NCBI GenBank assembly: GCA_022495995.1
Contig: JAFEMH010000162.1
Span: forward strand, 248,001 to 312,000
Source: Adenophora triphylla var. japonica
Taxonomy: Eukaryota; Streptophyta; Magnoliopsida; Asterales; Campanulaceae
Length of the DNA: 64,000 nucleotides
Reading direction: 5' to 3'
Every line of letters begins with the position of its first letter. Positions within the stretch are counted from its first letter, which is position 1. Position numbers and translations under genes: made by a program. This document shows, one piece after another, positions 45,141-55,295 of this stretch. The notes below the pieces were generated by a model. The model was not told where the DNA came from, searched no databases, and saw only the letters and a list, made by a program, of their open reading frames with translations.

Positions 45141-46738
45141 CTATTTATTTCAATATCAAGGTTGGTTATTGTTCTATAAGGCAAGAAAATAAATAAGAGA
45201 ATACAAAAGTGTAATTACTAGTACGTGGCATTGTAATCCAAAGTTATCCCACACTTCCAAGAAGTGCCTGTGGGGAAGTTCTTAGTTTCCAGCCTATATA
45301 CTAAGTAATACTTCAAAAGTAATCCTCATGCGGTTTTGAAAAAAAGGATGCAGTTTTTTTTATAAAAAAAGTTTGAACAATAAATCATATTTTAAGGGTT
45401 TGGGGTAGACCTATCTGATTTAGGGTTTAGGGTTTGGGGTATAAGTATATGAGATTTCGGATGTTGTTATATGTATATTAATTCCTATTCTATTTTTCTA
45501 TCTCACTAATAATTCCTATCCTATTATTTATACTTACAACAACATCTTAGTCCTATTTTTCTATCTCACTAATAATTCCCATTATTTATACTTACAACAA
45601 CATCTTAGTCCTATTTTTCAATTTCAAAATGGGACTGAGGGCTACAAATTTTACATCTTTTTAACGGCATTATAAGCACTAACAGTGACTTTAAGAAATT
45701 TATAAAATTTGAAATTTAAATTTTTTTGAATTTAAATTAGTTGTATAACTTTTTGCCTCTCTGTATTTTATGGCATTAGGGTTTATTAACAATGTGTAAG
45801 AATAACAATATAGCATTTCTTGTGCTGAGTTTCTTTTTTGAATTATGCACTCCCTCATTTTCTAAATGAGACATCCATTTTAAAATTTTCTCTCTGACCA
45901 AAGTCCTTTATGACCTTTCTCTGCATATCCTCCCAAATATATTCTTAATGGGTACCTTTTATATTCCGTTTTTTTATTGTCTTGTCAAAAACTAAATTTA
46001 CTACTCAGTCCATCCCATAATAATAAGCATCTCAAATGTAGTCTCATTTCAATGCTTTTCGCGATAGACTAAAGCATCACAGAATGAAATAAAAAATAAA
46101 ATTTACACCAAAACATTATAGAAAAAAAAATTCTTGCCTAAAAAACAAAAGAAATACCGAATGCCCAATGTTTTTTCTTTCAAATTTGCTCGGAGAATTG
46201 AAGTTGTTTTCAGTATTCGTTTTGGGACGGAGGGAGTAAACAACAACAAAAAAGCCCAAAAGTCCCAAATTGGTTGAAACGCAACTGTACGAAAGAGTTC
46301 TTTCATGTCAAATTCGAATGGTACACATATTTTACACCAGCATCCATCCAACCTCTATCCTTAAAGAAATTTCAACCAAAAAAAATAAAATCCTAAATTG
46401 CAATGTCATAAAAAAAATCAAAAAATTTCGGAATTAAATACAAATTAGTCACATATTAGAGTAATTTGTGTAATTTTTACAATGTCATAAAAAAAATCAA
46501 AAAAATCATAAATTTTAAGTAAATAAATAATAAATCAAAGCTAAAATTCAACATAATACAGAAATTTAAACTTACAATTAAGAAAAAAAGTTGAATTTAC
46601 TTGGCAAAATCCTTGGTTTGCTTGGCTGTTCTTCTTCTTCCTTTCTTCCTTGCTTGCGGCGGCTATGGAGGAGTATGAAGTTTTTTTTGTTTTTGTTTGG
46701 TTTCAGGCGTGAACTGAGAACGAAAAGGGTTTTAATTA
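45141..46738 (-). other. MULE-1 right non-coding region
   Basis: No gene seen. It contains a patch resembling the 24.8-kb minisatellite (45415-45460), an ~80-bp direct duplication (about 45475-45625, CTATCTCACTAATAATTCC) and a probable MITE (46002-46238). The GC-rich stretch 46620-46690 may be the start of the PMD transcript leader. Confidence 0.55.
46002..46238. mobile_element. Probable Stowaway-like MITE inside MULE-1
   Basis: TA-bordered ends CTCAGTCCATCCCATAATAA and, reversed, CTCCCTCCGTCCCAAAACGA; about 235 bp, AT-rich. The left end is diverged. Confidence 0.5.
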
Positions 46739-47018
46739 AAACTCGCTACACGGTGTAGCGAGTTTGACAACTCTGGTCAAAACTCGCTACACGGTGTAGC
46801 GAGTTTAGGTTAATTAAATGCCCTAATTAATTTCCAAATGGTCAAACTTAATTACGTTAAACTCGCTACACGGTGTAGCGAGTTTTGACAAACCCTAGTC
46901 AAACTCGCTACACGGTGTAGCGATTTTCAAAAAAGTGGACATTGTGGGCAATAGTTTGAACAGTGAGTCATTTAAGTAAATAAAAAAGTAAAACGAGATT
47001 ATTTGAGAAAAAAATTTC
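46739..47018 (-). repeat. MULE-1 right terminal inverted repeat with four palindromes
   Basis: Palindromes at 46739-46765, 46780-46806, 46859-46885 and 46901-46927; the last has one substitution. Start distances are 41, 79 and 42 bp. All four have G as the central base on this strand. The ~90-bp AT-rich end matches the left repeat in reverse complement. Confidence 0.92.
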
Positions 47019-47027
47019 CCTTTCTCC

Positions 47028-47270
47028 TATTAAATAAGAAACAAAAACTCCATTTTGATTTCTCATTATATAATATAAGGCACAAGTCCATAAATGAATT
47101 TTTTAAATACTTATTTATTCATAAGACTCACTTACCATTCTCACGTCATCTATCCACTTACTATTCCCTACCTCACTTTCTCTCTAATAACTTACTTTTT
47201 ATACTAATAACACTTACTCTATTATATACTTTTCTTAATTGTTGGCTTTTTTAATGAGACGCAGGAAGTA
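47028..47270. mobile_element. Stowaway-like MITE 4, right piece
   Basis: Continues the piece at 30811-30824 and ends GACGCAGGAAG-TA, whose reverse TA-CTTCCTGCGTCTCATTAA matches the left start TA-CTCCCTTTCTCC-TATTAA. TA borders both outer edges. Confidence 0.72.
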
Positions 47271-47412
47271 TAAGTTATTCTGAATATCCACTGGTTTATG
47301 ATAGTAATAGATTGAACATATGTGATGAAAAATAAGAGCCACCGATGAAAAACGAGAAATACATGCAAAAATAACAAGATAATTAAATATTTTCAAACAA
47401 CAATAGAGACTA

Positions 47413-47790
47413 TGTGAAGAAACAGCTGAACAGGTGGGCGACCGCCCAGGACAAATGGGCGACCGCCCAGCCTCAAATCTAAACAACGCTGAAAAGTCTG
47501 TACAAATGGGCGACCGCCCAGGCCAAGTGGGCAACCGCCCAGCTCCAATGCCAAACAACACTAAAACGCCTGTACAAGTGGTCGCCCAAGAAGTGTGGGC
47601 GACCGCCCAGCCCGTAAATCTGGCAATTTTGTTTCCTTATTTCCAGTTGTTTCCTAATTCCTGTTTAGCCTAGGTTTAATCTCCTTTTCAGAATAGAACT
47701 CTTCAGACCAGATTTGATTGTGACCTATATATTCACAAGTTGATTTATGAGAATTCAATTTTTGGGAAGACCCTAAATTGATTTCCTACA
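47413..47790 (+). repeat. Copia-E 5' LTR
   Basis: 378 bp. It holds three ~72-bp units with two palindromes each, then a stretch ending TCCTACA. Confidence 0.92.
47435..47609. repeat. Copia-E LTR palindrome array (6 copies)
   Basis: A 14-bp palindrome TGGGCG-AC-CGCCCA-like motif (TGGGCGACCGCCCA) starts at 47435, 47456, 47507, 47528, 47579 (4 bp deleted) and 47596. Spacing is 21 bp within pairs (17 plus the deletion in the third); pair pitch is 72 bp. The 3' LTR keeps five copies, some altered to GGACGAGCGCCCA. Confidence 0.88.
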
Positions 47791-47802
47791 TGGTATCAGA
47801 GC
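47791..47802 (+). promoter_or_regulatory. Copia-E primer-binding site
   Basis: TGGTATCAGAGC directly after the LTR, a perfect initiator-Met-tRNA site. Confidence 0.94.
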
Positions 47803-47827
47803 GGCATCATACACAATTCTAAATCCA

Positions 47828-48197
47828 TGGCGGGGAACGATGCTATCATCGATAATCCTCCTGAAATCAAATATAATTCTCCCTTTTACCTAGGTCCTCA
47901 GGATAGGCCAGGCGATTTTATTACTCCTTCTGCTGCTTCATCTTCATCATTCACAGCTGAGCGATGGTAGGCTTTGGCAAGCCTCGTCGGTAATTCTCAA
48001 ATCTCAAATGATCACCTCCATGGTAAGTTTGATGCGATTTCATGGATTATTGATGTAGATGCTTCAAATCATGTAACTGGAAATGCCTCGTATCTCCTTA
48101 ATTCTCGGACTATACCGACATGTCCTGTCGATTTACCTAATGGGTCTTCTGTGTTGGCTCATACAGAGGGATCCGTTCGTCTGACGGACACCATTAC
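47828..48197 (+). pseudogene. Copia-E gag start fused to protease
   Basis: Begins MAGNDAIIDNPPEIKYNSPF, a normal Copia gag start with SPFYLGPQDRPGDFITP. After ERW and a TAG stop it passes straight to ALASLVGNSQ...SWIIDVDASNHVTGN, the protease region. About 300 gag residues including the zinc knuckle are deleted, and the protease D-T-G reads D-V-D. The Gypsy follows directly at GSVRLTDTIT. Confidence 0.85.
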
Positions 48198-50716
48198 TGT
48201 GGGCTCCTCCCAACTCCCGAGACCTATAAACTCGTGTTCCAGGATGGAGAGTCCCAAAATACACTTTTTTTTTAAAAAACTTTTCTTTACTTTAACTTGA
48301 AAAGCATACAACTCATTTTCAAAACAATTTCAAAATAACCTCTCTACACGTAGGCGATATATAAACCTGTTTGCAATCACACACAACCTGTTTATACAAA
48401 GTATACAACTGGTAAGGCTTACAAAATCCAACCATAAAACAAACCAATCCCAAACTTAAATACAACACAATCCAACTGATACATATTTATGAAAGTTTTA
48501 TATACAAAACCTTTCCCCAAAAGAATAACAACCAGGACAATCCCAACTCCCCAAGACAACACATACCCCGACAACCAAAATCTGTCCAAACTCCTTTCCC
48601 GGCCTCACTGGTCCGGTCTGCCTGTCTCTGCGGGATCTAAAACAATAAAGGGAGAAGGGGTGAGATAAAATCTCAGCAAGCTATTATGTATGCAACAATA
48701 TGCCATACAAGATGCAACACATAAACAGGTTGCTCAACAAAAATGCAACATCAATTAGGTTGCTCAATAATCACATTAGGAAAATAGTAAACACTTTACG
48801 TTACCTTTCCCTTTACCTTTTTCCATCTGAATCAAATGTAGTACTACAGTGGGAGTTATACTTATACTCCACTCATTTTTGTGAACTGCTAGGGCTTATC
48901 CACATCTTATACGACCCCTTATAGAGATCCATATAAGCTGCCTCGCTATCATGTGGCATGACTGCACATATCCATAGAAGCTGAACCCCTCAACCGTGGC
49001 CACAGAAGGGGGTGAACGGTACAAGTATAAGGACATCCAAGCACCTTATGAAATATCTTCTCATAAGTGGTTGCATTCCCTATACCCCCGAAGATCAACT
49101 GGTATACCATATTCAAGCACATCACAGATACTTGAAAATAAGTCCACCCAATGGGACATCCCATATATATACAACATGGTACTGCAACTCATGTTAAACA
49201 ATTGAAACAGTGCAACACGTATTTAACACTATGTGCATAATTAACTAGGAATATGTAAACTTGTATGACACAAAGTAGATCACGTAAGTCCTACACATTC
49301 CTTACACAATACGCAATCCAGTAACAGGGTACGTCCACTCCTGTCCAAACCAAATAAATAGTGCACCACACAATTTAGGCATTATAAGAGCAAATAACCC
49401 TACATAGGTCATCACATAAGGCTACAATATCATATAAGTAACCCTACGCATTCACAATACAATATTAAACACCTTCTCTTAAGGTTCCAAGTTCATTTAT
49501 CAAGTTTTATAAACTTTGGTTCAAGTTGTACAATTGACTCCCAAGCGTTTTCAAGACAATATTTAAAGACCTTCCCATTATCCAATTGGAAAATTTCAAG
49601 TTCCACATTGTAGTAATAAAGTTGTACTAGAATCCTAGTTAAAGAGTGTACCAATACATGCCCATTAAACTAGGTTCCCAAAGCTTCAAACATTGTTCAA
49701 GGACTGCAGGGTAGGGCACGACTCGTGCCCTATTAAACCCCACCAGATACAGTCGTCCTGCATTTGGTCACGAATTAGCACAACTTCAAGGCACGACCGA
49801 GGCACGACTCGTGCCTCTGGGCACGACTCGTGCCCTTGGCCAGACACTGATGTTCATCAGCAACATCAGCAGCAACAACAACAACACCACTTCAGCTCTC
49901 ATTCAGCTCATACAAGGACATTCCAACACAGCATATATACATGTTTCAGACCCTATTACACTCCCTTAATATCCCATAACACATACATAACACTTTCTCC
50001 CTTCAATTCAACCCATAATATCAACTTTTACTTGGTTCTTCAACCAACTTGTTTCCTTTTCATTTCAAACCCCAAGGGAAGGATCCAACCTATATCAAAC
50101 TGAGTCACAACATCATAATAACATCAATAAACATGTTATGAACAGTTATAACAAGGAACCATAACAACTTACCAATTTTCACTAAATTAAAAAGAAGATA
50201 TAATCGGCTCTACAAGCTCTAAACACCTTCCTTTGCAATCATTCGAAGTTGGAATCGACAACCAAGCAACCTCTGATTTTTTGGGATTTTTGGAAGTTAA
50301 GCTAGGGTTTAAGCTTCTCTCAAGAATGTAGAACAATTGAGAATACTGAGGAAGAGAATAAGGCTTCTTAAAGAAGCTTTAAGATATTTATATAAACTAA
50401 ATTACAACCAAGCTCCCCTAAGATTGCAAATCAACACACGACTACCTTGAACTTAGAATTACACCTAAGCACCTTGACACTTTCGCAACACTTTCAATCA
50501 AAATTCAAGTGTTATCAATTAACTACACAAATTTCCTTTATTTAGACATTATATGATTAAATCAAGTTATAACATCTAAATCACATAATTCATCACAATT
50601 GCCAAAATGAACACATGATCTTTTTAAATGACACAAAGCAAGGATGATATGCAATGCAACCAAACCCCATGTGCTTCACGTGTAACCAAAATGTGCCTAG
50701 GTTTAGGGTCATGACA
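48198..50716 (-). repeat. Gypsy 3' LTR (element orientation)
   Basis: 2519 bp. It contains the GGGCACGA-C-TCGTGCCC palindromes at 49714, 49800 and 49819, plus a half copy at 49789. Confidence 0.92.
49714..49835. repeat. Gypsy LTR palindrome cluster
   Basis: 17-bp palindrome with 8-bp arms GGGCACGA/TCGTGCCC and a central C. Copies at 49714-49730, 49800-49816 and 49819-49835 (19 bp apart), with a half site 11 bp before the second. In the other LTR (56813-56925) the array is shorter and its CG sites have changed to TG or CA, for example GGTATGACTCGTGCCC. Confidence 0.83.
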
Positions 50717-50756
50717 CTCACTCCCCCTTAAATAAAATTCGTCCCAAATTTGGACT

Positions 50757-53700
50757 TCACTTACCTGAATGATCAAACAAATCCGGATACTTCTGTCTCA
50801 TCTCAGATTCCAATTCCCAAGTAGCTTCCTCAATGGTGTGATTCTTCCAATGAAATTTCACCACGGGAATAATCTTGGTATGCAATTCCCGGACCTGCTA
50901 CTCTAGAATCCGCAATGGTACCTCCATATAAGTCATATCCACCTGAACATCCTCAGGAGGAGAACTCAACACATGAGAGGAATCATAACAGTACTTCCTC
51001 AACATGGACACATGAAACACATCATGGAGAGAAGAAAGAGATGGAGGTAGAGCCAAATGATAGGCTAACTCACCTACCTTCTCTAAAATCTCAAAAGGAC
51101 CAACGAATCTAGGAGCCAATTTCCCTTTGTTGCCAAACCTCTTGATCCCCGTTCTTGGTGAGATCTTCAAGAACACAAAATCACCAACCTGAAAGGATAA
51201 CTCCCTTCTTCTCGTGCCGGCATAGCTCTTCTGACGACCATGGGCTGTCCTCAATCTGTCACGGATCACTTCTTCTCAGTTAAGTCTCTAACCAAATATG
51301 GACCCCAAAGTCTAGCCTCACCATCCTCATCCCAACACATTGGGGACCTACATTTCCTCCTATAAAGTGCCTCATATGGTGCCATCTCAATGCTGGATTG
51401 GTAGCTATTATTGTAGGCAAGCTCCACTAAAGGCAAATGGTCTTCCCAAGATAACTGGAAGCCCATCACACAAGCCCGTAACATATCCTCAAGAATCTGA
51501 ATGGTCCTCTCTGTTTGCCCATCAGTCTGAGGATGAAAAGCTGTACTGAAACTCAACTTAGACCCTAAGGCTTCATGTAAAGCCCTCCAAAATGCGAGGT
51601 GAATCTTGGATCCCTATCAGAAACAATGTTGACAAGTACCCCATGCAATCTCACAATCTCACGAATATACAACTGGGCCAATCTCTACAATGAGTACTTG
51701 GTTGAAACTGGAAGGAAATGAGTTGATTTGGTCAATCTATCCACAATCACCCATATCGAATCCATCTTCCTCGGAGTAGGAGGCAATCCAGTCACAAAAT
51801 CCATAGAAATGCCCTCCCACTTCCATTCCCGAATATCCAATGGTTGAAGCAATCCTGTTGGCCTCTGATGTTCCGCTTTGATCTGTTGACAAGTCAAACA
51901 CTTTGATACGAATTCTGCAATTTCCTTTTTCATACCATTCCACCAGTAACCCCTTTTCAGATCCTGATACATTTTGGTGCTTGCGGGATGAATAGCAAAT
52001 CGGGACTTATGGCCATCCTCTAATACCTGCCTTTTGATCTCTGGGAAAGAAGGTACGCAAATCCTGCCTTTGAAGGTTAGAATGCCATCCTTGTTCAATG
52101 AAAACTCCCCAGACTTTCCATCTTGTAATTTCTCCCTGATTTTCTTCAACTCAATGTCATTCAACTGAGCTTCCAAGAGATCTCCATATAGTGTAGGAAC
52201 AGCTCTGACATTCACAAACAACATATCACCTCTCGCCTCCCGAGATACCAAGGATGAGAAATGAGCCTTAGAGCTAATATCATCAGCCACCACGTTAGCT
52301 TTCTCGGGATGATAAGAAATGACACAATCATAATCCTTCAGACGCTCCAACCAATGCTTCTGTCTATTGTTCAGTTCCTTCGGAGTAAACAAATATTTTA
52401 GGCTCTTATGATTTGTAAATATTTCAAACCTTGCCCCATACAAGTAGTGCTTCCACTTATACAATGCAAACACAATAGCTGCTAACTCCATATCGTGGGT
52501 AGGATAATTCTGCTCCGCTGGTGATAACTTCCTTGAAGCAAACGCAATTACCTTCCCATTTTGCATAAGTACACAACCCAATCCCTTTTTAGAAGCATCA
52601 CTGAAGATAACAAAGTTATCACAACCCTCTGGAAGTGTAAGAATAGGAGCTGAAGTCAATCTCTTCTTCAGTTCAGTAAAACCAGCTTCGCACTTTGCAT
52701 CCCATATAAATGGTACATCCTTTCGAGTCAATCTGGTCAACGGAGTTGCAATCCTCGAAAATCCTTTAATAAATATTTGATAGTACCCCGCTAACCCAAG
52801 GAAACTACGAACCTCTGTCACAGTAGAAGGCTGTTTCCAGTTGACTACGGCATCAATCTTTGAAGGATCCACTGCATTACTAGTACTGGATACTACGTGA
52901 CCCAAGAAAGAAATCTGTTCCAGCCAAAACTCACATTTGCTGAACTTGGCAAATAACTATTTCTCACGAAGCACGGATAAGACAATTCTCAAGTGCCTCT
53001 CGTGATCTTCCCTGGATTTTGAATATACCAGGATATCATCAATAAAAACTACCACAATACTGTCAAGATATGGCTTGAAGATCCTGTTCATCATATCCAT
53101 AAAGACTGCTGGTACATTAGTCAACCCAAATGGCATAACAAGAAATTCATAGTGCCCGTACCTTGTTCTGAAAGCTGTTTTAGACACATCATCTGGCTTG
53201 ATTTTCAACTGATGGTATCCGCTATGCAAATCCAACTTGGAATATATAACGGAACCGAGTTGATCAAATAAATCATCAATGTGAGGAAGAGGATATTTGT
53301 TCTTAATTGTAGCTTGATTCAACAATCTGTAATCAATACACAACCGCAAAGTACCATCCTTCTTCCTAACAAACAACACTAGTGCTCCCCAAAGTGACAC
53401 ATTGGGATGAATAAAACCTCTGTCTAACAACTCCTGCAACTGAATTTTCAACTCTTTTAACTCAGCTGGAGCCATTCTGTAGGGTGCCTTAGAAATTGGT
53501 GAAGTACCCGACAATAAAAAATACAAAATTCCACTTCTCTATCAGGAGGCATGGAATACTCAGTTGAGAATACATCACTGAACTCATTCACAACTGGAAC
53601 ACAAGATAAATCAGGAGACTTCTTACCAGAGTCTACCACATATGCCAAGTAACCCTCACACCCTTTAGATAACAACTTTCTAGCCTTTATTGCAGAAATA

Positions 53701-53897
53701 ACATGAATACCAAATAAAGATTTATCAGTATCAAATACAAATACAGGCACATCAGGCATAGAAAAGGTGACTCGCTTTCTGCGACAGTCCACCAAGGCAT
53801 GACAAGAACTCAACCAGTCCATGCCTAAAATAACATCAAAATCTTGGATTGATAACTCTACCAAATCCACTGGCAACACATGCCCACATATAATCAC
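50757..53897 (-). pseudogene. Gypsy pol with chromodomain
   Basis: Read leftward: protease-linked region LSIQDFDVILGMDWLSSCHA (53897-53457); reverse transcriptase with [30 protein letters not shown] and [13 protein letters not shown] (53526-52957); a stop; RNase H with [20 protein letters not shown] and [20 protein letters not shown]; integrase zinc site and core with [16 protein letters not shown] and [11 protein letters not shown] (52905-51685); frameshifts; TAFHPQTDGQTERT and YNNSYQSSIEMAPYEALYRR (51556-51266); GPFEILEKVGELAYHLALPP (51269-50898). After a TAG comes VKFHWKNHTIEEATWELESE, the chromodomain-like tail of Tekay/Del elements. The tail would direct integration into heterochromatin in an active copy. 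Confidence 0.92.
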
Positions 53898-53924
53898 CTC
53901 ACAGCCATAATAGATTAAAGAGGA

Positions 53925-55118
53925 TTAAGAGGATTCGAGGTGTTCTCCCACAGAAGTAGAAACCTCTAACACATAAGGTAACAACATAGGCAACTTATGC
54001 AATGTAAATGCAAAATGAGATGCCACATAAGAATGAGACGATCCAGGGTCGATAAGAATACGAGCCTTAACCCCTGAGACAGGGACAATACCTCTAATGA
54101 CTGCAGTGGGATCTAGCGCGCAACTATCCAAAGCAAAGACTCTACCCTGGACTCTCTCTTTGGGTTTCCCCTCAACATCTCTCTTTACCCCGCCTTTGGG
54201 CTGGTGGCCCTGTGGTCTACCACTCATAGCTTGACCCTTTTTGAACTTAGGAAAATCCTTTCTAAAGTGCCCCATCTCACCACAACTCATACACTTTCCC
54301 TGCTTACTCCAACAACTGTCTTCTGAGTGTCTCACTTTCTTACACCAATTACAAACAGTGCCAAACTTGCTTGATACAGGTCGAGTAGAAACTGTAACTG
54401 TTCCTCCCTTAGCCACTCCAAAAGTTGAAGATCTAGGCTGATTCTTGCTCCGACCTGAACTCTGGCCTGAAAACTTAGTCTTGCTTCCACTACCCTCAGA
54501 TTTACCGCGATGTTCCTTAATGTCATTCTCAATTCTGTAGGCCATATTAACTGCCGCCTGGTAGTTAGGAAAATTGTGAGTCAATAACTGCTTTCTGAAC
54601 TCCAACCTGATTCCCTTGACAAACTTGTAAACCCTCCTACTTTCATCTGGTACAAGATGTGGACAATACCTGGCTAACTTCGTAAATTTTGCAGAATACT
54701 GAGATACTGTCATTGCCCCCTGCTCAAACATCAGAAACTCTACCTCTTTCTTGTCTTTGGTATTCACAGGAATGAAGTGCTCCTTGAATTTCCCAACAAA
54801 GTTTTCCCAAGTCTGGGGCGTATGATCCTGCTCTCAGCTTTCCTTAAGGATTTGCCACCAATGTTCAGCAGGACCCTCTAGCTTAAACACTGCACATCGA
54901 ACTTTTTCTTCATTTGTACTCTCCATTGCAACAAAGATTTTAGTCATGGCTTCCAGCCACCTCTCAGCTATCAGTGGATCTGGATCTCCGTTAAAACTTG
55001 GTGGAGACAATTTGATGAATTTCTCTAACCCCTGTGTTGGCCTTGCCTCAGGTTGCTGCTGTGCTCTACCCTGAGCTGCCATATTCTGGAGGAATACTCG
55101 AAACATAGCCATCATCAA
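53925..55118 (-). pseudogene. Gypsy gag and protease start
   Basis: Retrotrans_gag region with KFIKLSPPSFNGDPDPLIAE and WLEAMTKIF (55118-54834). After a stop come VEFLMFEQGAMTVSQYSAKF, tandem zinc knuckles CNWCKKVRHSEDSC and CMSCGEMGHFRKDF (the final Cys of the second is Phe), and the protease box ARILIDPGSSHSYVASHF near 54060. The active site reads D-P-G in place of D-S/T-G. Confidence 0.9.
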
Positions 55119-55295
55119 AGCACTCTGATCTCCCCCAGCACCTTGATCACCAATGTTCCCCTGTTCCCTCTGCTGTCACCACTAGTCCCAGCCATTTCAA
55201 TAATCCCTGCATTAAACACTCAGCGTCAGATATCACACACTCCCCCTTAGACTAGACATCTACCCTTGACTTCTAGCCAAAGCTATGATACTAAC

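Larger units (their letters stand above)
30825..47018 (+). mobile_element. MULE-1, Mutator-like element with OB-fold, MURA and PMD genes
   Basis: Long terminal inverted repeats of about 280 bp (30825-31105 and 47018-46739) are flanked by a perfect 9-bp TSD CCTTTCTCC (30816-30824 and 47019-47027), the Mutator hallmark. Ends read GAATTTTTTCTCAAATAATC and, reversed, GAAATTTTTTTCTCAAATAA. Internal order: OB-fold gene (+), paired fold-back repeats, second palindrome cluster, MURA N-terminal half (+, split by Copia-D), C-rich convergence zone, PMD gene (-). Without Copia-D it is about 8.1 kb. The transposase catalytic domain is missing, so the copy is not autonomous. Confidence 0.93.

Noticed and set aside
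45846..46001. Possible further MITE end CACTCCCTCATTTTCT
   Set aside because: It lacks the flanking TA and no matching inverted end is nearby; the MITE at 46002 explains the right-hand end.
47435..47609. Repeats with regular spacers that could suggest a CRISPR-like array
   Set aside because: The spacers are themselves copies of a 72-bp unit, the repeats are short palindromes in an LTR, and this is plant nuclear DNA.
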